A stretch of 64,000 nt of DNA, taken from positions 248,001 through 312,000 of the forward strand of contig JABAQJ010000001.1 of NCBI GenBank assembly GCA_019186945.1, given 5' to 3'. Within the stretch, counting starts at the first letter, position 1; each line of letters starts with the position of its first letter. A model generated the notes under the pieces. It was not told the DNA's origin. It did not search any database and was given only the letters and a program-made list of their open reading frames with translations. A program made the translations under genes and the position numbers. The DNA is from Gemmatimonadaceae bacterium (GTDB lineage Bacteria > Gemmatimonadota > Gemmatimonadetes > Gemmatimonadales > Gemmatimonadaceae). Positions 37,084-44,893 of this stretch are shown here, one piece after another.

Positions 37084-37665
37084 CTACTGCGTCGCCTTTC
37101 CGGCCATTCGCAGGATGTCGTCGAGCGGGTTGCCGTCGCCATCGAGGTCGATGAGGGAGCCGAGCCCCACGCCCGCACCCGCACCCGCTCCGCCGCCGCC
37201 AAGCAAACCGCCCAGGAGCGTACCGAGTCCGCCGCCGGCCGAAGTCGGCGCAGCCGATCCAGCTCCACTCTTGGACATGTAACCGGTAACCAGCATGGCT
37301 ACCATCGGCAGCATCTTCTTGAGAAGGCCGACGTCCATGCCGGTCTGCGACGCTGCGTTTTGCGCCACCGTTCGACTCACGTCCTTCGAACCGAAGATCT
37401 GACCAAGCACGTTGTTCCCGCTGCTGAGGTCCGTCGGCTGCGTGTTCAGCACGTTTTCTAGTAATGCCCCTCCGCCGAGTTGACCGAGCAGGCTGCCGAG
37501 TCCTCCCAAACCGTCCGGGTGCGACTGCACCTGTTTCTTGAATCCGCCGAGGATCGCGGGAGCCAGCGCCGCTGCGCCGCTCGCTGCCTGGGACTCACTG
37601 ATGCCCAGTTCGCGGGCAATGGACTGAAAGCCGCCCAACTGGCCGAGCAGGTCTGTGATTTGCAT
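37084..37665 (-). CDS. DUF937 family protein
   Basis: Encodes 193 residues. The start is the ATG at 37665: AAGGAG sits six bases before it, whereas the ATG six bases further upstream directly abuts that site. The N-terminal DUF937 domain (residues about 1-140) has DLLGQLGGFQSIARELGISE, the GAAALAPAILGGFKKQ helix and LLKKMLPMVAMLVTGYMSK. A glycine/alanine-rich linker follows and then IDLDGDGNPLDDIL. DUF937 proteins are related to YidB and have no established function. It is divergent from the sulfatase gene. Confidence 0.82.
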   Translation of the reverse strand: MQITDLLGQLGGFQSIARELGISESQAASGAAALAPAILGGFKKQVQSHPDGLGGLGSLLGQLGGGALLENVLNTQPTDLSSGNNVLGQIFGSKDVSRTVAQNAASQTGMDVGLLKKMLPMVAMLVTGYMSKSGAGSAAPTSAGGGLGTLLGGLLGGGGAGAGAGVGLGSLIDLDGDGNPLDDILRMAGKATQ

Positions 37666-37671
37666 CGCCAT

Positions 37672-37677
37672 CTCCTT
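37672..37677 (-). promoter_or_regulatory. ribosome-binding site that decides the DUF937 start
   Basis: AAGGAG on the minus strand, six bases before the ATG at 37665. The alternative ATG at 37671 would have no spacing from this site. Confidence 0.65.
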
Positions 37678-37829
37678 GCTGTGTGATCGACTGGAGCGCT
37701 CACGCTCACCTGTCGCACGCGGATGCGCAAGCCACGACGAGGCGGTCCCGTTCTTGCTTCGTGACAGGATGGCGATGCAAGATCGAAATCGTGCGGTCCG
37801 GCTTGTGCAACAGGGGGAGTGACATTCAG

Positions 37830-39275
37830 ATGACACGGGGACTCCGAGTTGCACCCCGCGCGACCCTGGTCGCGGTCCTTCTCCTGGGCGGCTGTGCTCT
37901 GGACAGGCCTACGGCGTCGACGACCGAGTCGCAGCAATCCCATGTCGGTTCCGGCGGGCAGTCAACCCTTCCCAATATCGTCGTGATTCTTGTCGACGAT
38001 GCGCGCTTCGATCTGACGACGCGGCCTTTCCTGCCGAAGACGTACGCGCACCTTGCCGACTCGGGCATCGTGTTCAGGAACGGCTACGCCAACACGCCGC
38101 TCTGCTGTCCGTCTCGGTCGACGATGTTCACGGGGCTCTACGTGCACAATCACGGAGTTATCGACAACTCCGCGCCCGATGGCGGAGCGCAGGCGTTCAA
38201 CGACACCCGGACGATTGCCACGGCACTGCATGGTGCCGGATACGTGACCGGGCTGTTCGGGAAATACCTCAACCAGTACGGGAGTCTGCAGCCGTTTCCG
38301 TATGTCCCCCCGGGGTGGGACGAATGGCACGGAGTTCTGGAGACGAATCCGTATCGATACTATAACTACCGGACGGTCGATCGTCTGTTGGCAGCTGCAA
38401 CGACGACGGTGACGTGGCATGGTTCCGCACCGTCCGACCATCAGACTACGACGATCGAGGGTTTGGCCATCCGCTTCATCGGCAGCGTGCCGGCGAACCT
38501 TCCGCTGGCGATGTTCGTCACGCCGTTCGCACCTCACCAGCCGGCGACGCCGGCGCCCAGCGACCTCGCCGCGTGCGCCGGCCTGCCGGTCTTGCGGCCG
38601 CCATCGTACAACGAGGCCGTCGTCAGCGACCAGCCGGCGTTCGTTCGCGCACGAAAGATCCCATCGGCGCGGATCCTTGCCGCCAGCGACTCGCTCCGGC
38701 TGTACATGTGCCGCTCGCTGGTCGGCGTCGACCGGATGGTCGAGGCCATCGTCCAGGCGTTAGGCTCGTCGGGCAGACTTTCCAACAGTTATCTGTTTTT
38801 CCTCAGCGATAACGGATATCACTTCGGCGAACATCGCCTCTTCCTTCGAAAAGCGACCTTGTTCGAGGAGTCGGTGCATGTGCCGTTCATCGTTCGCGGG
38901 CCGGGCCTCCAACCGCGCGTGGATGCCATGCACTTCGTACAGATCGCCGATGTCGCACCTACGTTGCTGCAGATCGCGGGAATCCCCAACACACTGCCTG
39001 TGGACGGGTCAAGCCTGTTCGACGTCTTCAGCAATCCGATGGCGCCCGGTCGCGACGACGTACTCCTCGAGATGCTGGACGTGAGCGTGCCTAACGAAAC
39101 CGCGGTGGGCATTCGGACGGCGCAATGGGCGTACCACGAGTACGCGAACGGCGATCGAGCCCTGTACGACATGGTCAACGCACCTCCCCAGGCGACCAAT
39201 CGTGCTGGCCAGACGGCGTATGCCGCCATTCAGGCTCAGTTGGCGTCACGTCTGGCTGTCCTCCGGACACAGTAG
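37830..39275 (+). CDS. sulfatase-family lipoprotein
   Basis: Encodes 481 residues from the ATG at 37830, preceded by AGGGGGAG; the longer frame adds 49 non-family residues. The lipobox VLLLGGC predicts anchoring. The alkaline-phosphatase-superfamily metal site opens with NIVVILVDDARFD. The formylglycine signature is C92-C-P94-S-R96 (CCPSRSTMFTG), so C92 would need conversion by a sulfatase-maturating enzyme not found here. Later motifs are GLFGKYLNQYG and FLSDNGYHFGEHRL. It should hydrolyse sulfate esters of an extracellular compound. No polysaccharide-utilisation genes flank it. Confidence 0.9.
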   Translation: MTRGLRVAPRATLVAVLLLGGCALDRPTASTTESQQSHVGSGGQSTLPNIVVILVDDARFDLTTRPFLPKTYAHLADSGIVFRNGYANTPLCCPSRSTMFTGLYVHNHGVIDNSAPDGGAQAFNDTRTIATALHGAGYVTGLFGKYLNQYGSLQPFPYVPPGWDEWHGVLETNPYRYYNYRTVDRLLAAATTTVTWHGSAPSDHQTTTIEGLAIRFIGSVPANLPLAMFVTPFAPHQPATPAPSDLAACAGLPVLRPPSYNEAVVSDQPAFVRARKIPSARILAASDSLRLYMCRSLVGVDRMVEAIVQALGSSGRLSNSYLFFLSDNGYHFGEHRLFLRKATLFEESVHVPFIVRGPGLQPRVDAMHFVQIADVAPTLLQIAGIPNTLPVDGSSLFDVFSNPMAPGRDDVLLEMLDVSVPNETAVGIRTAQWAYHEYANGDRALYDMVNAPPQATNRAGQTAYAAIQAQLASRLAVLRTQ

Positions 39276-39401
39276 GTCGGGTACTCAGCTACAGAGCGGT
39301 TGCGCGAACGAAGGTCGTCTCGTGTGCGTACCCAAACGGCATCTCGCGCAGTGCCCGCTATCAGGCTTGCTCTTTCCCAGCGGGGCGCCCATATAGTCGG
39401 C

Positions 39402-39980
39402 ATGTCCACCCAGCGCCCAACCGCCTCACGCCGCCCACTCAGCCGCGTCGCGTTCTATCTCCATCTCTGGCTCGGTGTCGTCAGTACCGTATCGCTCGTG
39501 GCAATCGCGTTCACCGGGATACTGCTCAATCACAAACGCGGGCTGGGCCTGATGCCGGACGTGCCATACGCGCCGACAGCCCCGTTCGAATCGGCGATTC
39601 ACCTGGAGCGGCTCGCGTACGCGGCACTTCTCGCGGCGCCCGTGGAGGCGCGGCTGCACTGGCAGCCGAACGATGCCGTGGACGTCGGTCTCATTGATCG
39701 GATGGACGTGCGGCCGCGGAACGGATACGTGAAGGTACGGTTGCGGGACAAGGCCTCCACCGAAATGACCGTGGACATCACGAGCGGCAAGGTTCTTCAC
39801 ATCGGCCGGCGGGGCGATGTCTTCCTCGAAAAGCTGCATTCGGGCGAAGCATTCGGCGGTGCGTTCGTGATTCTCTCGGACATCGCCGGCGTGGCGCTGA
39901 TCCTGACTTTGGTCACGGGCTATTGGCTCTGGCTGGTACCGAAACTCGGACGCGGCACTCGCACCAGGGAGGGCGCATGA
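39402..39980 (+). CDS. PepSY-associated membrane protein
   Basis: Encodes 192 residues from the ATG at 39402. Two membrane helices (about residues 17-40 and 158-180) enclose a periplasmic PepSY-like domain (EARLHWQPNDAVDVGL, VKVRLRDKASTEMTVDITSG). The motif FYLHLWLGVVSTVSLVAIAF and the later SGEAFGGAFVILSDIAG match iron-uptake-linked PepSY TM proteins, which often work beside siderophore receptors as reductases or accessory factors. No receptor is next to it. Its stop overlaps the following start by four bases. Confidence 0.8.
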   Translation: MSTQRPTASRRPLSRVAFYLHLWLGVVSTVSLVAIAFTGILLNHKRGLGLMPDVPYAPTAPFESAIHLERLAYAALLAAPVEARLHWQPNDAVDVGLIDRMDVRPRNGYVKVRLRDKASTEMTVDITSGKVLHIGRRGDVFLEKLHSGEAFGGAFVILSDIAGVALILTLVTGYWLWLVPKLGRGTRTREGA

Positions 39981-40315
39981 GCCTGGGAATCGTGGCATTT
40001 CTGCTCGGGCTCTTTGGGGTTCCGCTGGTGCTCCTGGGTGTGGCACACAAGCTTCGGCGTCGCAGTGCGCGCGTTCAGGCCGGCTTCTGGGGCGCGGTAT
40101 GGGGACACTGCATCGCGGGCGTCATTGCCGTGACTTGGGGAATGATTCCACCCGAGGCGTGGACGGACTCGGAGGTGGCGAGAGGCGCGGCCGGGCTCTG
40201 GGGATTGTTGACGATACCGGCGATCGGTGCGCTCGTCAGAGTTGCTGCTGCCGGCGGGGCGAAGGCTCAGCGGCCCCGGGAAGGCAAGTCCGACCGCGCC
40301 GCCACTTTGAGCTGA
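39977..40315 (+). CDS. small membrane protein coupled to the PepSY gene
   Basis: Encodes 112 residues; the start overlaps the PepSY stop (ATGA), implying coupled translation. Three hydrophobic stretches (about 2-22, 37-55 and 72-90) are separated by the basic loop HKLRRRSARVQ. No family was recognised. Its tight coupling suggests a partner of the PepSY protein. Confidence 0.65.
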   Translation: MSLGIVAFLLGLFGVPLVLLGVAHKLRRRSARVQAGFWGAVWGHCIAGVIAVTWGMIPPEAWTDSEVARGAAGLWGLLTIPAIGALVRVAAAGGAKAQRPREGKSDRAATLS

Positions 40316-40361
40316 CGGGATCCGGAACGCTGACGGACGAGAGGGGACGGGCGAACACGAC

Positions 40362-41507
40362 ATGGCGACCGGCGACACGAAACACCTGCTCGGCGTGTGG
40401 AACCCGTCGTACGAGGCGGACGCGATGGATGCGCACATCGGTGTGCTGCTCCGTCATGCGCGGTCGCACACGAACGACGTCCACGTGTGGTGGGGAAAGC
40501 TGCGCTCGCAGTATCGGCAGGCGCCCCTTCCGCACCTCGGCGACGTCCTGGCGCTCGAGGAGCAGATCGCACGCGACGACGATACGGAAACTCAGTTGTA
40601 CCTGACGGACTTCCGATCGTTGTACGTGGCGCACGTAGGGAGTATCGTTGCCGCGGACGTCCGCGACGATCGTGGTCAGCACGGACACATCCCGCCGTAC
40701 TACCTGTACGGCAGCCGAGTGGCCGACTGCTGGTTCCGACTTCGGGACATCCGGCGACTCGTGCTCGATGACACCTTGTCAGTGGCCTCCGAACTCCGGA
40801 ATCTGCTGAACAGCAGGTACAACGATCAGCGTGTGTCCCTGTATGGCGGCATGGTGGATCTGCCCCTGATCGTGAGACGGCCGGACGGAAAGCGATGGTT
40901 CGATACCGAGGAGCGCGAGCGTTTGACCGGCGGACGGTGCTGGGTCGAGTTCGACGCCGAACGGGCCGGCACTGGCGAGATGCAGCGCGACCTGCGCGAC
41001 AACAGATTCGGGGCCCGTCTCTGGGGCAACCTGGATCCGGCAGCACGGTCGTTCATCGCCACCGCGGAGCAGCTCTACCGGACACATCGGAACGACGCAG
41101 CCTTCGATCTGTCGGCTGTGATCATCGACTTCGCCAAGGCCATGGAGGTGCAGGTGAACGGACTGGTGCGACGTACGCTAGGGAAAGCAGCTCCGGCGCT
41201 CAGGATGTTCACGCACGATCAGCGGCTGGTGGATATCACCGCCCGGTCCTCGTGGGGTCTGGGTGAACTCCATCGGATCGTTAGCGAAGACCGCCAGCGC
41301 AACGAGTTTCTTCGTAAAGCGCTGCAGAATGGAGAGTGGTTCGCGGCCAGTCTGCCGCCGGTGCTGGAGGAACTGCGGGTCGTACGGAACAAGGCGGCGC
41401 ATGGCGGTGCGATCGAACGGGAACGGATCGATCAGCTCCGCGGCGCGTTGATTGGCGTCGGCAGCAAGGGAGGCCTGGTGGAGCTGGCGGGTGTGACAGT
41501 ACGGTGA
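40362..41507 (+). CDS. HEPN-family protein with an unrecognised N-terminal domain
   Basis: Encodes 381 residues. The C-terminal third is a HEPN-like helical bundle: a first long helix (FDLSAVIIDFAKAMEVQVN) and then R342-NKAA-H347, the R-x4-H signature of HEPN ribonucleases. The N-terminal part (about 1-220) begins HLLGVWNPSYEADAMDAHI and includes VHVWWGKLRSQYRQ; it may be a PUA/EVE-like or other nucleic-acid-sensing domain, but I cannot assign it. HEPN proteins often cut RNA as toxins or defence effectors. It stands alone, with a membrane protein upstream and a convergent amidohydrolase downstream. Confidence 0.68.
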   Translation: MATGDTKHLLGVWNPSYEADAMDAHIGVLLRHARSHTNDVHVWWGKLRSQYRQAPLPHLGDVLALEEQIARDDDTETQLYLTDFRSLYVAHVGSIVAADVRDDRGQHGHIPPYYLYGSRVADCWFRLRDIRRLVLDDTLSVASELRNLLNSRYNDQRVSLYGGMVDLPLIVRRPDGKRWFDTEERERLTGGRCWVEFDAERAGTGEMQRDLRDNRFGARLWGNLDPAARSFIATAEQLYRTHRNDAAFDLSAVIIDFAKAMEVQVNGLVRRTLGKAAPALRMFTHDQRLVDITARSSWGLGELHRIVSEDRQRNEFLRKALQNGEWFAASLPPVLEELRVVRNKAAHGGAIERERIDQLRGALIGVGSKGGLVELAGVTVR

Positions 41508-41516
41508 TGCGAATGA

Positions 41517-41540
41517 GGCGGCGGAGATACCTCGGCCGCC
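41517..41540. terminator. bidirectional hairpin between convergent genes
   Basis: GGCGGC-G-GAG (41517-41526), loop ATAC, CTC-G-GCCGCC (41531-41540): nine base pairs with one G:G mismatch. It lies between the HEPN gene stop at 41507 and the amidohydrolase stop at 41590. Confidence 0.6.
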
Positions 41541-41589
41541 GTCTGTGACACCAGCACTCCATTCGACTGCGGAGGTCCGCTCCTGGCGG

Positions 41590-43122
41590 CTATCCCCGCG
41601 GCTTCGTCCAGATCGGTTTTTCCGGAAGGCGATCGCGGTCGACGATGCGCCCGCCCACCATCACCATCGACAGTTTCCGGATATTGTGTATGTCGGCGAG
41701 CGGATCGGCGTCGAACAGCAGCAGGTCTGCCAGCTTTCCGACCTCGATCGTGCCGTAGTCGCCGAGACCCTGCGAGGCGATGGCCCCGTTCTTCGTGGCT
41801 GCGACGATCGCCTGCGAAGGCGTCATGCCCAGCTCGACCAGGCCTTCGATCGCCGCCAGCGTCGCCGTCCCCGGCATCATGTGCTGGTCCGTTCGCGGCG
41901 TGCGACGAAACTCCGGTGCGCCGGACAGGTACGTGTCTGTCGACGGCGTCGTCAGGCAGCCACCCTTGATCAGCTTCTCCACATTCGCACGGCGCAGCTG
42001 CATGGCTTCGCGCCGTCTCTCTGTGCGAAGCTCCCAACCTGTCTTCTGCCGTGCGCGCGCCGACACCGTGTCGCTCCGGATCGAGTCGGCTCGCGCGGAA
42101 TCCGATCGCTGGCGTGTCTTCAGGTAATCGGACCAGGCCTTTCCGGTCACACCGTTGGAAAGTACCGAGCAGATCACCTTGCGATCGACGATGAGCCTCA
42201 CCAAGTCGTCGGGTATCGGCACATCGTGAATCTCCGGATGCTGGATCAGGTCCACGCCCGCAAGGACCGAGATCCGCAGCGGCTCGGGATTCGTGGAGTG
42301 CACCTCCGCGATCAAACCGCGCCTGTGCACCTCCTGCACCAGGGCTTCCTGCTGCCGCGGAGAAAACGTGATGAGGTTGCTGGTGTGCGACGTGCCGCCG
42401 TACTTCACGAAGTTCGGCCCCTTGTCGAGATACCTGCCGATGGCTGTCCGCAAATCCTCAGGCGACATCTCGAGCAGTTCCTCACCAGATCCCTGTGCGA
42501 TGAAGTCCATCATCTGCTCGTCGAAGTAGGTCGCCGGCGTGGCGTTGGAAAAAAGCGGTGACTTGGGACCACCCCAGCCCACGATGTTTCCAGCAACGAG
42601 TATCCGCGGCCCGATCAGCTGACCCCGGGCGATAGAGTCGCGGACGGCGTTGAGCGGGAGTAACGCTCCGTAGCTGTCTCGGACGGTTGTGATACCGTAC
42701 TTCAACTCGGTCTGCGCCGCCTCCACTACGAGATCCGTAAACCGGTCCTCGTAACGCACCATCGACTCGCCATTGTTGTAGAGCGACAGGTGCACATTGG
42801 TGTCGATGAAGCCCGGAGTCGCGAACTTTCCCGCGGCATCGACCACGCGCGCTCCTCTGGGAACCGGTGTCGATGCCCTCGACCCGATGGCCGCGATGCG
42901 CCTGCCCCTGACTATGATGGTGGCGTCGGCGACCGGAGGTCCGCCATTTCCGTCGATCACGGTCGCCCCGACGATGGCCACCAGGCTGTCGCTCGACGCC
43001 ACGGCGGGCGCGCCCTGCTGCGCCGCAACCGCCGCAGACATCCCCGTCAGCAGGAACACTGTCACCGGGAGCCACAGCGCACATCGTCGGACAGGTGCAA
43101 TAAGTCGCCGGATCGTTTGCAT
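41590..43122 (-). CDS. secreted amidohydrolase with a substituted metal ligand
   Basis: Encodes 510 residues from the ATG at 43122, which begins the signal segment MQTIRRLIAPVRRCALWLP, cleaved near VAAQ. The amidohydrolase-superfamily barrel starts at VVDAAGKFATPGFIDTNVHL: the usual HxH metal pair is N109-V-H111, so the first histidine is lost. EVHSTNPEPL and LIQHPEIHDVPIP give later histidines, and GTIEVGKLADLLLFDADPL is the family ending. It is imidazolonepropionase- or prolidase-like in layout. The missing ligand leaves the metal number and activity uncertain. Confidence 0.85.
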   Translation of the reverse strand: MQTIRRLIAPVRRCALWLPVTVFLLTGMSAAVAAQQGAPAVASSDSLVAIVGATVIDGNGGPPVADATIIVRGRRIAAIGSRASTPVPRGARVVDAAGKFATPGFIDTNVHLSLYNNGESMVRYEDRFTDLVVEAAQTELKYGITTVRDSYGALLPLNAVRDSIARGQLIGPRILVAGNIVGWGGPKSPLFSNATPATYFDEQMMDFIAQGSGEELLEMSPEDLRTAIGRYLDKGPNFVKYGGTSHTSNLITFSPRQQEALVQEVHRRGLIAEVHSTNPEPLRISVLAGVDLIQHPEIHDVPIPDDLVRLIVDRKVICSVLSNGVTGKAWSDYLKTRQRSDSARADSIRSDTVSARARQKTGWELRTERRREAMQLRRANVEKLIKGGCLTTPSTDTYLSGAPEFRRTPRTDQHMMPGTATLAAIEGLVELGMTPSQAIVAATKNGAIASQGLGDYGTIEVGKLADLLLFDADPLADIHNIRKLSMVMVGGRIVDRDRLPEKPIWTKPRG

Positions 43123-43741
43123 GATCGTCGTCCTCACAGGCTGGCAGCTACGAGCTCGACAACACCGATTTGTCACCAACGGTCGCCCGGTGCGACTCCC
43201 TAATCAGCGGGAGCGCCGCGGTTTCGCAAGGCACTCGGCCCCGACTGCGCGGCGTGAATCGAACTCGCCAGCCACTGGAGGCGCTTCCCGGCAACCTGCG
43301 TGTTCGAGAGCGGCCAAGTGCCGCGCACATGCCGAAGTGTCGCCGAGTGAATTGCGCAGGGGACCAGCAGGTGAGTCTTCTCGCTTCCTCCACCGGCCCC
43401 ATCGAGAGTTTTCGCCGCTGTTGGGAGGTGGCGGGCGGGGATCGCTGACGCCACTGCGCCCGCCTGTCCCGTGCTTCGCTCCTCCCGTCACAGGCTTACG
43501 CGCCTCAACACGGTGAAACCTTCCCTGGCCGAGCGATACGAGCGAGCGATCCGCTCCAGCTCGTGCCGCCATGTCCGCAGGGGGAGCGGATCCGGCGGTC
43601 GTGAGCGGCACGCGGTCACCCGGTCGCATGGCCTGGAGGGCTGCCGCTGGCACATGGACTGTACACGATGTCGATTCAGGGCATGGCCCGACCGGGTACG
43701 GCGAAGCGTCGGGCTCACCCACCGTTCAACCACACTTCCAA
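43123..43741. other. long intergenic region with one large hairpin, no gene seen
   Basis: About 620 bases between divergent genes. An inverted repeat GGCGGGCG (43430-43437) / CGCCCGCC (43457-43464) with a 19-base spacer is the only clear structure. Open frames on both strands are proline/arginine-rich and not convincing. The VOC gene might start further upstream than shown, up to 43571. Confidence 0.5.
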
Positions 43742-44833
43742 ATGCACGGGCAATTCATCTGGTATGAGCTGACGACACCGGACGTCGCTGGAGCGAAGGC
43801 GTTCTACCCGCGTCTTACCGCATGGGGTACGCAGGCGTTCGACAAGGACTACACGATGTGGACCACGGGTGGATCGCCGTTGGCGGGTATCTTCCGTTTG
43901 ACCGACGAAATGAAGGCGCAGGGCGTGCCACCGAACTGGATGCCGTATGTCGAATCCCGGGACGTTGACGAAACGGTGAAGCTGGCGGCGGCGTCGGGTG
44001 GGGAAGTGCTGCATGGGCCGGAGGAGGTGCCTGGCGTGGGACGCTTCGCGGTTGTGTCAGATCCGCAGGGCGCTGTTTTTGGCGTCTACAAGCCTGCCTT
44101 TTCGCAGGCCGCATGGGACGGGACGCCCGTCGTCGGTCGCTTTTCCTGGCACGAACTGATGACGACGGACCGCGCCGCAGCGCTCCGATTCTACAGCAAG
44201 CTGTTCGGGTGGGAGGCGCTCGACGAGATGGACATGGGCGACGGTGAGATGTACGCGATGTGGGGCCATGGAAAGGCGATGTACGGCGGAATGTTCGATC
44301 GTCCGCAGCAAATGGCCGGGATGCGACCATTCTGGCTCGTGTATATCAACGTGAAGGACGTCGGCAAGGCGGTTGCAGCCGCGACGCGCGCAGGCGCCAC
44401 CGTGGTCCGGTCCCAGATGGACATTCCCGGCGGATCGATCGCGATCCTGGCCGACCCGCAAGGCGCCGGGTTCGCGTTGCATCACGTGTCCGCGCCGGCA
44501 CCTGCCGCAACGCCGACTCGGAAGGTGACCGCCAAAGCGACGTCGGCGAGGTCGAAGTCAGGGAAGGCAGCGGCCGGGCGCCAAACGAAACGGGTCGCCG
44601 GCGCCGTGACGCGACGGAAGACCAAGGCGCCGGCGAAACGCATCGCGAAACCCGCGGCGAAGAAAGCCGTCGCCAGGAAGACCGCAGCAGCAGGACGCTC
44701 TACACGCAGGCCGGCGAAAACGAAGGTACGGAAGACGTCCGCCGCACGGCCGCGGAAACCCGCAGCTCGTAATGCGCGCCGCGCCACCTCGAAACGAACC
44801 AGGACCGCGCCACGCACGAAGAGAAGACGCTAG
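43742..44833 (+). CDS. tandem VOC (glyoxalase-fold) protein with histone-H1-like basic tail
   Basis: Encodes 363 residues from the ATG at 43742; no good ribosome site is seen, and a start at 43571 is possible. Two VOC domains occur in tandem: FIWYELTTPDVAGAKAFY... and FSWHELMTTDRAAALRFYSKLFGWEALDE..., each followed by VSDPQGAVFG or LADPQGAGFA. The C-terminal 100 residues or so (from about residue 255) are alanine, lysine and arginine repeats (KRIAKPAAKKAVARK, RKPAARNARR), the composition of histone H1 and bacterial H1-like proteins. The tail should bind nucleic acid. The catalytic role of the VOC part is unknown. Confidence 0.85.
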   Translation: MHGQFIWYELTTPDVAGAKAFYPRLTAWGTQAFDKDYTMWTTGGSPLAGIFRLTDEMKAQGVPPNWMPYVESRDVDETVKLAAASGGEVLHGPEEVPGVGRFAVVSDPQGAVFGVYKPAFSQAAWDGTPVVGRFSWHELMTTDRAAALRFYSKLFGWEALDEMDMGDGEMYAMWGHGKAMYGGMFDRPQQMAGMRPFWLVYINVKDVGKAVAAATRAGATVVRSQMDIPGGSIAILADPQGAGFALHHVSAPAPAATPTRKVTAKATSARSKSGKAAAGRQTKRVAGAVTRRKTKAPAKRIAKPAAKKAVARKTAAAGRSTRRPAKTKVRKTSAARPRKPAARNARRATSKRTRTAPRTKRRR

Positions 44834-44893
44834 GAAATCCATTTGCCACCTCATCAATCCCGTGCCGGTGCGAACCGGTACGGCTTCCCTGCC

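Noticed and set aside
43204-43722. 172-codon minus-strand frame upstream of the VOC gene
   Set aside because: Proline/arginine-rich, low-complexity translation with no domain and no ribosome site.
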